The notes under the pieces were generated by a model that ran no database searches, was not told where the DNA came from, and was given only the letters and a program-made list of their open reading frames with translations. Positions 35,086-43,416 of a DNA stretch of 64,000 nucleotides are shown here, in pieces. The DNA is from an uncultured Clostridia bacterium. Lineage in GTDB: Bacteria; Bacillota; Clostridia; Christensenellales; Borkfalkiaceae. Position numbers and translations under genes: made by a program. The stretch spans positions 124,001-188,000 of the forward strand of contig CANREF010000002.1 in NCBI GenBank assembly GCA_947629575.1. Reading direction: 5' to 3'. Numbering within the stretch: the stretch's first letter is position 1; every line of letters begins with the position of its first letter.

Positions 35086-35798
35086 CCGAATTGCCCGAGG
35101 TTTGCCGAAGAAGAAAGAAAGGAGAGCGCACCCGAGAGAACGGCGTCGGTGAGTTTTTCGCGATAGTCCTGCGAGAGGAGCAGGGCCTCGTCCTGCGCGT
35201 TGGACAAAAATCCGCATTCCACGATGACGGCGGGATAGGACGAGCAGTTGAGGATGAAATAGTCCCCCTTGAGCGCGGCCGTCTGCTTCACGCACTCGGG
35301 CATCGCGTTGAGCGAGGTTTGGATGCTCCCTGCAAGGGCGACGGAGCGGGGGTCGTCTTCCCTGAAAAAGACCTGCGCCCCGCGGCGGGTGGACAGCGAA
35401 AAGAAATTCTGGTGGATGGAGAGCACGAGCGCGGGATGACTTCCGTTGATGATCTCGGCGCGTTTTTTCATGTCCCGCTTCTTGTAGCCCGAAGTCGCCG
35501 CGCCGTAGAGCCCCGCCTCCGTCTTGCGGGTGAGCACCACATAGAAGCCCGCTTCCTCGAACTTTCTCTGCAATATATAGGTGATGTCGAGATTGATATC
35601 GCTCTCCTTCGTTCCCGACTGCACTCCCACGACGCCGCCGTCCACCCCGCCGTGTCCCGCGTCGAGCACGACCGTGAGACGGTGATATTCCGCCGCCGAG
35701 GAAGAGAGCGCGCCGAGACAGACGCAGAAGGTGACGGCGACCGCGAGCGCAAGCGAACAAAAGCCCAAGAGGACTCTGTGCCGATACAAAAATTTCAT
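35082..35798 (-). CDS. cwlD: N-acetylmuramoyl-L-alanine amidase CwlD
   Basis: 238 residues. Signal or anchor helix at 8-32, then Amidase_3: VVLDAGHGGVDGG (zinc His), ESDINLDITYILQRKF, VLSIHQN (second His) and VIVECGFLSN (catalytic Glu). Length, single domain and sequence fit CwlD, which prepares muramic-delta-lactam in spore cortex, so the organism or its recent ancestors probably sporulate. RBS AGGGATAGAG before ATG 35798. Confidence 0.9.
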   Translation of the reverse strand: MKFLYRHRVLLGFCSLALAVAVTFCVCLGALSSSAAEYHRLTVVLDAGHGGVDGGVVGVQSGTKESDINLDITYILQRKFEEAGFYVVLTRKTEAGLYGAATSGYKKRDMKKRAEIINGSHPALVLSIHQNFFSLSTRRGAQVFFREDDPRSVALAGSIQTSLNAMPECVKQTAALKGDYFILNCSSYPAVIVECGFLSNAQDEALLLSQDYREKLTDAVLSGALSFLSSSANLGQFG

Positions 35799-36064
35799 AC
35801 TCTATCCCTATGCGGACAGGCAAACTTTTAGAAGCGGCTCTTCCGTGACAAAAGGGCGCGCCGCAGAGCAGCGCGCCACCCGCGTCATCCTGCCCCGCCC
35901 GCATTCTTTCATGCCCAAGGGCGGCACGAGCACGAAGTGCGAAGTAGCCGAATGGTTTCATGAAAACCGAGAGTACTCCCCGAAGGATCTCGCGGGGAAA
36001 CAGATGCTTCGGGGAAAACGCTTTCGGACTACGTAAATTCCTACTGCCTCAGCATGACGCAATG
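35799..36064. repeat. Repeat island R7 (nfnB/cwlD)
   Basis: From about 35860 it carries the GCCCAAGGGCGGCACGAGC module, CATGAAAACCGAGAG and AAGGATCTCGCGGGGA, the same order as at 21460-21570. No gene seen. Confidence 0.75.
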
Positions 36065-37435
36065 TCAAATTTCCCTTAACTCTCTGTCGATCGCTTCGGC
36101 GGCGCGCTTGCCCGCCCCCATTGCAAGGATCACCGTCGCAGAGCCCGTCACCGCGTCTCCGCCCGCATAGACCTTGTCCAAAGACGTCTTACCGTCGCCG
36201 TCGGCAACGATCTCACCGTGCGCCCCCGTTGCGAGCCCCTCGGTCGTCCGCTTCAAGAGAGGATTCGGAGACGTTCCCAATGCGAAGATGACCATATCGG
36301 CCTGAACGGTATGATCGCTCCCCTCAACTTCCGTGGGGCGGCATCTGCCCGAAGCGTCGGGAGCGCCGAGTTCCATGCGGACGCACAGCACGCCCGTCAC
36401 ATTCTCCTCCGCGTCCGTCAAGATCTCCTTCGGCGCGGTGAGCCAGCGGAAGGCGACCCCCTCCTCTTTGGCGTGAGCGATCTCTTCCTTCCTTGCGGGA
36501 AGCTCCGCCTCCGAGCGGCGGTAAAGCACGGTCACATCCCCGCCGAGCCGCCGAGCCGTTCTTGCGGCGTCCATGGCGACGTTCCCGCCGCCCACGACCG
36601 CCACCTGTTTTCCGCGGAAGACGGGGGTCTCGCTGTTCTCCTCATACGCCTTCATGAGATTGACGCGGGTGAGATATTCGTTCGCCGAGAAGACCCCCTT
36701 CGCATTCTCGCCCTTGATCCCCGGGAATATGGGAAGCCCCGCTCCCGTGCCCAAAAACACGGCGTCGAAGTCCTCTTTAAGTTCGGAGACGGTGTAAGTC
36801 CTGCCGATCACGGCGTCGGTGACAAATTCGACGCCGAGGGCGCGAAGTTCTTCGATCTCCCGCGCCACGATGTCCTTGGGCAGGCGGAATGCGGGAATTC
36901 CATAGACGAGCACTCCGCCAAGGGCATGCAGCGCCTCGAACACCGTCACTTTGTATCCCATACGGGCGAGCGTGCCCGCGCAGGACAGTCCCGCAGGGCC
37001 CGAGCCCACCACGGAAACCTTGTGCCCGTTCGTTGCGGGCGCGGGCGAAGAGCCCCTTCCCGCATGGGCGTCGGCGACAAAGCGTTCGAGCCTGCCGATC
37101 GCGACCGGCTCGCCCTTGCCGCCGCGGACGCAGAATTTTTCGCATTGGCTCTCCTGCGGACACACCCTTCCGCACACGGCGGGAAGAGAGGTGGAAGCGG
37201 AGAGGACGTCGTATGCACCCCCGAAGTCCCTCTCCCTGACGCGGGAGATAAAGGCGGGAATGGAGACGGAAACGGGGCAGCCCTCGGTGCAGGGATGATT
37301 TTTACAGTTGAGACAGCGCTGCGCTTCCGAGACCGCCTCCTCGGGGGAATAGCCGAGAGCGACTTCGGAAAAATTGCGGCAACGCGCTTCGGGCGTCTGC
37401 ATCGCCATGGGCGTCTTTTTCGGTGAATTGTTCAT
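36065..37435 (-). CDS. nfnB: NADPH-dependent transhydrogenase large subunit NfnB / GltD-like
   Basis: 456 residues. N-terminal cysteines for two 4Fe-4S clusters (CLNCKNHPCTEGCP, CGRVCPQESQCEKFC), FAD-binding GSGPAGLSCAGTLARMGY, and NAD(P)-binding VVGGGNVAMDAARTARRLG, as in the small subunit of glutamate synthase. The neighbour is an FNR-like subunit and not a large GltA, which points to NfnAB (electron-bifurcating ferredoxin:NADP transhydrogenase) or sulfide dehydrogenase. GAGGTT before ATG 37435 is a modest ribosome binding site. Confidence 0.85.
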   Translation of the reverse strand: MNNSPKKTPMAMQTPEARCRNFSEVALGYSPEEAVSEAQRCLNCKNHPCTEGCPVSVSIPAFISRVRERDFGGAYDVLSASTSLPAVCGRVCPQESQCEKFCVRGGKGEPVAIGRLERFVADAHAGRGSSPAPATNGHKVSVVGSGPAGLSCAGTLARMGYKVTVFEALHALGGVLVYGIPAFRLPKDIVAREIEELRALGVEFVTDAVIGRTYTVSELKEDFDAVFLGTGAGLPIFPGIKGENAKGVFSANEYLTRVNLMKAYEENSETPVFRGKQVAVVGGGNVAMDAARTARRLGGDVTVLYRRSEAELPARKEEIAHAKEEGVAFRWLTAPKEILTDAEENVTGVLCVRMELGAPDASGRCRPTEVEGSDHTVQADMVIFALGTSPNPLLKRTTEGLATGAHGEIVADGDGKTSLDKVYAGGDAVTGSATVILAMGAGKRAAEAIDRELREI

Positions 37436-37554
37436 GGTTTGAAACCTCTACTATGTTTTGCCTTGGAGGGAGAACACCACACCCGCTCCGCGGGAGCCTC
37501 CCCCTCAAAGGGGTAGGCCTTAGCCCCCTCCCAAGGAGGGGGGCAGGGGGGTGG
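37436..37554. repeat. Repeat island R8 (nfnA/nfnB)
   Basis: CCCCTCAAAGGGGTAGGCC and a CCTCCCAAGGAGG hairpin, placed between the two subunit genes of one enzyme. Confidence 0.75.
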
Positions 37555-38382
37555 TCACCGCAGCAGGCGGCAATGTTCTTCGCGCTTGCGCGCCTCGAAA
37601 TCGGTATAGATCCGCGAGCGGCGGATGGCTTCGTCAAAATCGACAAGATGAGCGTCGAACTCGGGCCCGTCCACGCAGGCAAATTTCGTCTTTCCGCCCA
37701 CGGTGAGACGGCAGCAGCCGCACATACCCGTGCCGTCGATCATGATCGGGTCCATGCTCGCAACCGTCTTCACACCGTAAGGCCTCGTCGTCTCGGCGAC
37801 ATATTTCATCATCACGAGCGGACCGATCGCGATCACCTCGTCAAACGTTTCTTCCTCCAAAAGTCTCTTCAAGGGGATGCACACGTTCCCCTTTTCCCCC
37901 GCGCTCCCGTCGTCGGTGGCGAGGAGAAAGCGGGAAGAACAGGCGCGAAGATCCTCTTCGAGAATGACGAGCGCGCGGGAACGGAATCCCGCAATGACCG
38001 TCACGTCCGCGCCGCGGCGGAAGAGTTCCTTCGCGACGGGCAGAGCGATGGCGCACCCCGCGCCCCCGCCCACTACGGCGACCTTTTTGAGCCCGTCCAA
38101 TACCGTGGGATTGCCCAAAGGGCCTGCAAGATCGGCGATGCTCTCCCCCTCATTCTTTGCGCCGAGCTGCATGGTAGTGCCGCCGACGGTCTGAAAGATG
38201 ACGTCCACCGTCCCCCGTTCGCGGTCGAAGCCCGCGACGGTGAGCGGGATGCGCTCGCCGCTCTCGTCGACGCGGAGGATCACGAACTGCCCCGCCTGCG
38301 CATGGCGGGCGATCGGGGGAGCAAGAAAGGTCATCCGCACGACTGTTTCGTTCAAGTTTTGTCTTTTCAGAATGGAAACCAT
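37555..38382 (-). CDS. nfnA: NfnA-type ferredoxin-NADP reductase subunit
   Basis: 275 residues. FNR-like beta barrel (flavin part AGQFVILRVDESGERIPLTV), NAD(P)-binding VVGGGAGCAIALPVAKEL, and a C-terminal 2Fe-2S motif (GTGMCGCCRL and FACVDGPEF). Small subunit of the NADH-dependent reduced ferredoxin:NADP oxidoreductase; partner encoded downstream across a repeat island. ATG 38382 is exactly seven bases behind TATAAT, so the predicted transcript starts on the A of ATG and has no leader. Confidence 0.88.
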   Translation of the reverse strand: MVSILKRQNLNETVVRMTFLAPPIARHAQAGQFVILRVDESGERIPLTVAGFDRERGTVDVIFQTVGGTTMQLGAKNEGESIADLAGPLGNPTVLDGLKKVAVVGGGAGCAIALPVAKELFRRGADVTVIAGFRSRALVILEEDLRACSSRFLLATDDGSAGEKGNVCIPLKRLLEEETFDEVIAIGPLVMMKYVAETTRPYGVKTVASMDPIMIDGTGMCGCCRLTVGGKTKFACVDGPEFDAHLVDFDEAIRRSRIYTDFEARKREEHCRLLR

Positions 38383-38388
38383 AACATT

Positions 38389-38417
38389 ATTATAATATAA
38401 GGGGAAAAACAAGTCAA
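38389..38417 (-). promoter_or_regulatory. nfnA promoter, leaderless geometry
   Basis: TTGACT (38412-38417), 17-base spacer, TATAAT (38389-38394), then six bases to the ATG. Divergent from the degV promoter. Confidence 0.8.
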
Positions 38418-38455
38418 CTCTTGCCGAAAAATTTTCGGAATCAACGATGATTTTC

Positions 38456-38484
38456 TTGACCTTTCCCGATTTCTTTGGTATAAT
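38456..38484 (+). promoter_or_regulatory. degV promoter
   Basis: TTGACC (38456-38461), 17-base spacer, TATAAT (38479-38484). Confidence 0.85.
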
Positions 38485-38531
38485 TTTTTTGCTTCATAAA
38501 CGAAGTGAACAATTAAATGGAGAGTATAAGT

Positions 38532-39401
38532 ATGGCAAAGATCGGGATCGTCACCGACTCGAACAGCGGCATCACCCAAGCGGAGGCGGAAAAACTGGGA
38601 ATTTCCGTCCTCCCGATGCCCTTTCTGATCGACGGTGAACAGCATTTTGAAGATATTGACCTTTCCCAAGCGGAATTTTATGAACATCTGAAGGGCGAGG
38701 CGCAGGTCTCCACCTCCCAGCCCTCCCCCGAAGCGGTGAAAGAGCTGTGGGACAGTCTGCTCGGGAAATACGACGAACTCGTACACATCCCCATGTCGAG
38801 CGGGCTTTCCGAATCCTGCCACACCGCCATGGGGCTCGCGAAGGAGTACGGCGGCAAGGTTCACGTCGTGGACAACCAACGCATCTCCATCACCCAGCGG
38901 CAGAGCGTGGAGGACGCGCTCACCCTTGCCGGGCAGGGAAAGAGCGGAGAAGAAATCGCCCGTATCCTCACGGAAACCAAGTTCGACAGCAGCATCTATA
39001 TCTCCCTCGACACCCTCAAATATCTCAAGAAGGGCGGGCGGCTCACCCCCGCGGCGGCGCTCATCGGCACGATCCTCAAGATCAAGCCCGTGCTGCAGAT
39101 CCAGGGGGAAAAGCTTGACGCCTTCAAGAAGGTGAGCACCCTCAAGAAGGCGAAGTCCGTGATGATCGACGCGATCAAGAATGACCTTAAAACCCGCTTC
39201 AAGGAACTTGTACAGAGGGGCGAGATGATGATCGCCGTCGCGCACACGGCAAATTACGAGGAAGCGGAGCGGTTCAAACAAGAACTTTCGGACTGCTTCC
39301 CCGCCGTGCCCCTCAAATATGTAGATCCCCTCTCGCTGTCGGTATCCTGTCATATCGGTCCGGGCGCGCTCGCCGTCGCCTGCGCAAGAGTGATCCGTTA
39401 A
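38532..39401 (+). CDS. DegV family fatty-acid-binding protein
   Basis: 289 residues. N-terminal IVTDSNSGITQAEAEKLGI, then VSTSQPSPEAVKELW, HIPMSSGLSESCHTA and KGGRLTPAAALIG, the fatty-acid-binding DegV fold (FakB-like). FakB proteins present fatty acids to the FakA kinase; no fakA is visible here. ATG 38532 follows GGAGAG at seven bases; the Met five codons earlier overlaps that site. Confidence 0.92.
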   Translation: MAKIGIVTDSNSGITQAEAEKLGISVLPMPFLIDGEQHFEDIDLSQAEFYEHLKGEAQVSTSQPSPEAVKELWDSLLGKYDELVHIPMSSGLSESCHTAMGLAKEYGGKVHVVDNQRISITQRQSVEDALTLAGQGKSGEEIARILTETKFDSSIYISLDTLKYLKKGGRLTPAAALIGTILKIKPVLQIQGEKLDAFKKVSTLKKAKSVMIDAIKNDLKTRFKELVQRGEMMIAVAHTANYEEAERFKQELSDCFPAVPLKYVDPLSLSVSCHIGPGALAVACARVIR

Positions 39402-39470
39402 GTTCCCGCTCCCATTGGGGGCATTTTGATGAACGGACAAAAGGGGGATTTTTTCAGATCCCCCTCCGCA

Positions 39471-39503
39471 AGGCGCTCTCTCCCTTGGAGGAGCGCCTTT
39501 TAT
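39471..39503 (+). terminator. Terminator after degV
   Basis: AGGCGCTC / GAGCGCCT stem with an inner CTCC / GGAG pair, followed by TTTATTT. Another hairpin GGGGGAT / ATCCCCC lies just before it (39443-39464). Confidence 0.7.
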
Positions 39504-39527
39504 TTACCAAAAAGGAGCTAAGCGCCC

Positions 39528-40472
39528 ATGATCTTCAACTTCAGCGCCCGCACGGATATCGTCAACCATTACGGAGATTGGCTCATGGAGCGTTTCCGCG
39601 AAGGATTCGTCTATACGCGCAATCCCGTCTTCCCCAACAGAGTGACGCGATACGAACTCTCCCCCGAAAAGGCAGACGCGCTCCTCTTTTGTTCCAAGAA
39701 CTATGCCCCCTTCCTCGGGCATCTCTCCGTCCTCGCGCGCGACTATCGCCTCTATTGCCAATATACGATCACGGCATACGGCGCCGACCTCGAGCCCAAC
39801 GTGCCCGACCTTGAAACGAGCGTAAAAACCCTTCTCGAAGTGGAGAAGATCGTGGGCAGAAGCCGCCTTGTGTGGCGGTACGATCCCGTCCTGTGCACGG
39901 AGGTCTACACTGCAAAGCGGCATCTCGAGACCTTTGAACGGCTGTGTGCGGCGCTTCAGGGACATGTGGACCGCTGCATCTTCAACTTTGTGGAGATGTA
40001 TCTCAAACTGCGGAGCAACATGCCCTCGCTCCTTCCCCTGCGGGAGGAAGAACGGCTGCTGCTCGCGGAGGGCATGGCGAAAATCGCAAAAAAATACCGC
40101 ATCCCCCTGCAGAACTGCGGGGCGAGCGGTGACTTCAAAAAATTCGGGATCTCCGATTCCGCCTGCGTCACCCTCCCGAGGCTCGGACAGGTCAACCATT
40201 GCACCTTCCGCACGGTGAAGCACCGCGGGAACAGAATGGGCTGCCGCTGTATCGAGAGCCGCGATGTGGGCGCATACGATTCCTGCCCGAACGGCTGCCG
40301 CTATTGTTTCTCCAATACCGACACGAAAAAGATAAGGGAAAACATCGCCCGCCACGATGTCCATTCCCCCCTTCTCATCGGCGGGCTCGGTGCGGACGAC
40401 ATTCTCACCGAGGGCTGCCAGCCCTCCCTGCTCAAGGGGGACGGGAAACAGCTCTCCCTCTTCGATTTTTAA
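39528..40472 (+). CDS. DUF1848 family protein
   Basis: 314 residues. Starts like the family (FSARTDIVNHYGDWLMERF) and ends with a cysteine cluster, CRCIESRDVGAYDSCPNGCRYC split over two stretches, with the CPNGCRYC part able to hold an iron-sulfur cluster. Function not known; the TIM-barrel-like fold and cysteines recall radical-SAM relatives. RBS AAAGGAG, 13 bases before ATG 39528. Possibly partly read through the degV terminator. Confidence 0.82.
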   Translation: MIFNFSARTDIVNHYGDWLMERFREGFVYTRNPVFPNRVTRYELSPEKADALLFCSKNYAPFLGHLSVLARDYRLYCQYTITAYGADLEPNVPDLETSVKTLLEVEKIVGRSRLVWRYDPVLCTEVYTAKRHLETFERLCAALQGHVDRCIFNFVEMYLKLRSNMPSLLPLREEERLLLAEGMAKIAKKYRIPLQNCGASGDFKKFGISDSACVTLPRLGQVNHCTFRTVKHRGNRMGCRCIESRDVGAYDSCPNGCRYCFSNTDTKKIRENIARHDVHSPLLIGGLGADDILTEGCQPSLLKGDGKQLSLFDF

Positions 40473-40475
40473 GGG

Positions 40476-41366
40476 CTATTCCTTCTTGAGCTTGGCGACA
40501 AAAAATCCTTCGAACAGCCCGTCGGGGCAGACGGTGAGGGTGTTTTCCATGCCCTTCAAAAGGGGAAGTCCCCGCATGAGCTCCTCGGGCAGGGGCAGTA
40601 GGCGCACCCCACTCCCCAATACGGACGAGATCGCCTCTTCGTTCTCCTCTTTGAGCACCGAGCAGGTGGAATAGACGAGCTCTCCCCCCTTCTTGAGCAA
40701 GGAGATCCCCTTCTTGAGCAGGCGGCGCTGGGTGCGGATGCAGTTTCGGAGCAGAGCTTCCCCTATCTTTCCCCGCCCGTCCGCAAGGAAAGTGCCGCTG
40801 CCGCTGCAGGGCGCGTCGAGCAGGATCTTGTCGAAGCGGAGGAAGGGGTCGAGCTTTTCCGCGTCCGCATGGAGGGCGGACACCCGCTCCGCTCCCTGCC
40901 GCGCAAGGTTGAACTTCATCCGCTCGAAGCGTATCCCGTCCTTCTCGCAGGCGGTAATGAGCGCCTTTCCCCCGGAGAGAGCGAACATCTGCGTCGTCTT
41001 TCCCCCGGGCGCCGCCGTCATATCGAGGATCTGCTCGCCCGCACGCGGACGGAGCGCGAGAGGCGGGAGCATGGATGAAAGGCTCTGCAAATAGATCTTG
41101 CCGCTCAGATAGAGCTCGCTCCCCTCGAGCGTCTCCTTTTGCGCCTCGCGCAGGATGAAGGCGTCCTCCTTCCAACGCTCAAACATGATCCCCATGCCGC
41201 AAAGCGCCGAAGCGATCTCTTCCCCGTCCGCCTTCAGCGTGTTCACCCGCAGCGTCACGGGGCGGCGCATTTGATAGCCCGCAAAGATGCGCTCCGCCTC
41301 GCCGCCGTATTCTTTTTGTAAAAGTTCCCGCAAAAATGCGGGAATTTTTTCTATTATGTCTGACAT
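40476..41366 (-). CDS. RsmB/NOP-family rRNA (cytosine-C5)-methyltransferase
   Basis: 296 residues, shorter than RsmB or RsmF (430-480), lacking NusB-like and PUA extensions. SAM-binding LDMTAAPGGKTTQM, catalytic cysteines in DAPCSGSGTF and YSTCSV. Methylates C5 of a cytosine in RNA, target unknown. The start codon ATG 41366 is inside a copy of the short palindromic repeat, so the first residues MSDII are repeat-encoded, and there is no ribosome binding site. The next in-frame Met is about 30 codons in and would cut into the fold. Confidence 0.88.
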   Translation of the reverse strand: MSDIIEKIPAFLRELLQKEYGGEAERIFAGYQMRRPVTLRVNTLKADGEEIASALCGMGIMFERWKEDAFILREAQKETLEGSELYLSGKIYLQSLSSMLPPLALRPRAGEQILDMTAAPGGKTTQMFALSGGKALITACEKDGIRFERMKFNLARQGAERVSALHADAEKLDPFLRFDKILLDAPCSGSGTFLADGRGKIGEALLRNCIRTQRRLLKKGISLLKKGGELVYSTCSVLKEENEEAISSVLGSGVRLLPLPEELMRGLPLLKGMENTLTVCPDGLFEGFFVAKLKKE

Positions 41367-41375
41367 AATACTATG
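41351..41375. repeat. Short palindromic repeat, copy 4, at a start codon
   Basis: CTATTATG, spacer TCTGA, CATAATACTATG. Supplies the ATG of the methyltransferase gene on the minus strand. Confidence 0.85.
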
Positions 41376-41433
41376 CTATTTTTGCAAATTTGAGAAAACG
41401 AAGGGAAAATTCCCTTCCGCGCGCGCTTTGGGC

Positions 41434-42090
41434 TCACAGTTTGATCTTGCGGTCCATCCGCTTGATCGCCGACTGCGTGCCGAACACCGTGACAAGGTCG
41501 CCCGGTTCAAAGCGGTCGTTCCTGTCGGGAACGATCTCCTGCCCTCCCCGCAGGATGAGCAGGACATTGAGCGCATATTTTCCGCGCATGTCCATTTCCT
41601 CGAGGGTGCGCGAAGGTTCTTTGCCCGCATAGCGGAGGGTGGCGACGCTGTGCCGCGCGGTGAGTTCCACATACTGCGTGACGGAAGTGCTCATGAGCCG
41701 ATATGTGAGGTTGCCCACGGCGAGGGCGCGGGTATCGAGGACCTCTTCCACGCCGAGGTGATCGAGGACGCGCTGCACGCTCTCGTCCTCCGCGCAGACG
41801 AGGATGTGCTTTACCCCCAATTCTTTGAGCAATATAATGGTAAGCACGACCGACTCGAGGTGGTCCCCGATGGCGACGATGACCTTTTCCGCCTCACTGA
41901 GCTTGAGCTGTTCGAGCGCGCTCTTTTTGGTGCTGTCGCAGCAATAGGCGAAAGTCACGAAGTCCGCCACGGCATTCACCCGCTCCATGTCGATGTCGAT
42001 GCCGACAACTTCGGCGCCCAACTCGGAGAGCTCGCGGCAGAGCTGCATTCCGAAAGCGCCCAATCCGATGATCGCAAAATCTTTTTTCAT
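41434..42090 (-). CDS. ktrA: K+ uptake regulatory subunit (KtrA/TrkA type)
   Basis: 218 residues. RCK_N domain with FAIIGLGAFGMQLCREL (Rossmann glycines) and DIDMERV, then RCK_C domain. Cytoplasmic ring that gates the KtrB channel upon nucleotide binding. AGGAAAAACC before ATG 42090. Lies 32 bases behind ktrB. Confidence 0.92.
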   Translation of the reverse strand: MKKDFAIIGLGAFGMQLCRELSELGAEVVGIDIDMERVNAVADFVTFAYCCDSTKKSALEQLKLSEAEKVIVAIGDHLESVVLTIILLKELGVKHILVCAEDESVQRVLDHLGVEEVLDTRALAVGNLTYRLMSTSVTQYVELTARHSVATLRYAGKEPSRTLEEMDMRGKYALNVLLILRGGQEIVPDRNDRFEPGDLVTVFGTQSAIKRMDRKIKL

Positions 42091-42122
42091 GGTTTTTCCT
42101 TATGATATTGAATTAAAATAAC

Positions 42123-43415
42123 TCAGCCGATGATGATATCCGCATAGACATAGCGGATGCTGTCGTCCTCGGTGCGGTTCCAACGCCGTTTGAAGACCAA
42201 TAGCGCGGTCATGAAACCGATCCTGCCGAAGAACATCGCAAAGGTCAGAACGATCTTGCTCGCCGTGCCGATCTGCGCCGTGATCCCCGTGGACAGACCC
42301 ACGTTGGCGAGCGCGGAGACCGCCTCGGTCACTACGCCCACAAAGGGCAGTTGCGGATCGAACGCGCAGACCAATGTGGCGACCACAAAGGCGTAGATCA
42401 CCCCGATCACGACGACGAACATCGCATGGGTGAGCGTCTCGCGGGAGATCTTTCTGTGGAAGACGATAGTCGGTTTCCCCTTCAGAAGCCCGAGAAGTCC
42501 CGCAAAAAACACGAAGAAGGTGGTGCACTTGATCCCGCCGCCCGTGGAGAGCGGTCCCGCCCCGATGAACATCAGAAGGTTGAGGATGCACAGGGAAGCA
42601 TTGTTCCACTGCCCGACATCCTGCGTTGCGAAGCCGCAGGTCCGCGCCATCGCGCTCATGAAAAAGGCGTTGAGAAGATCGAACTCCCCTCCTTCGCTCC
42701 ACCAAAGGAGAAGCGTTCCCGAGGTCAGAAGAATGGCGGTGACGATCAGCACGACCTTGGTGTGGACGCCGAGCTTTTTCCCGCGACGCCAGAAGAGAAG
42801 GTCGATGAGCACCACGAATCCCAGCCCGCCGATGATCGCCAGAAAGGCGGTGTTAAGAATGAGGAGCACGTTCCCCGAGAAGGAGAGCATCCCCTCGCCG
42901 AAGAGGTCGAGCCCGGCATTGTTGAACGCCGAAACCGCATGGAAGAGGGAGAGCCAGACGAGCTTTCCGCCCGAATAGTCGCCATGCAGTGCGATGAGGT
43001 TGACGCAAAATCCCACCGTCTCGAGGATGAGGGTGATGAGGACGGCAAAGCGGAGGAATCTGCGGTAGTCGAGCTTTCCGCTCGAACCGAGGGTCTCCTG
43101 CACGAGCCGTCTGCCCGTGAGCCCGGTGCGCATACCGAGCATGGAGAGAATGGTCATGCCGATGGTGACAAAGCCCAATCCGCCGATCTGGATGAGCAGG
43201 CAGATGACGGCCTGACCGAAGCCCGTGAAAGTTTCCGCAACGGGGACGGTGGAAAGCCCCGTGATGCAGACCGAACTCGCCGCGACAAAGAGAGCGTCGG
43301 GATAGGAGATCCTTCCCCTCGTAGAGATGGGCAGAACGAGCAAGGCGCTTCCCAGCAGGATGAGCATGAAAAATCCGATCAGGATCACAAAATAGGGAGA
43401 AAACCTGCGATGCAT
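42123..43415 (-). CDS. ktrB: K+ transporter membrane subunit (KtrB/TrkH type)
   Basis: About 430 residues with the repeated M1-P-M2 pattern. The first P-loop reads ASSVCITGLSTV and later ones include FNNAGLDLF, TCGFATQDV and LANVGLSTG. Partner of the RCK protein encoded downstream. ATG 43415 lies one base behind the stop of the COG0523 gene with no near ribosome binding site, so translation is probably coupled; a GTG at 43454 inside that gene is an alternative. Confidence 0.9.
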   Translation of the reverse strand: MHRRFSPYFVILIGFFMLILLGSALLVLPISTRGRISYPDALFVAASSVCITGLSTVPVAETFTGFGQAVICLLIQIGGLGFVTIGMTILSMLGMRTGLTGRRLVQETLGSSGKLDYRRFLRFAVLITLILETVGFCVNLIALHGDYSGGKLVWLSLFHAVSAFNNAGLDLFGEGMLSFSGNVLLILNTAFLAIIGGLGFVVLIDLLFWRRGKKLGVHTKVVLIVTAILLTSGTLLLWWSEGGEFDLLNAFFMSAMARTCGFATQDVGQWNNASLCILNLLMFIGAGPLSTGGGIKCTTFFVFFAGLLGLLKGKPTIVFHRKISRETLTHAMFVVVIGVIYAFVVATLVCAFDPQLPFVGVVTEAVSALANVGLSTGITAQIGTASKIVLTFAMFFGRIGFMTALLVFKRRWNRTEDDSIRYVYADIIIG

Positions 43416-43416
43416 A

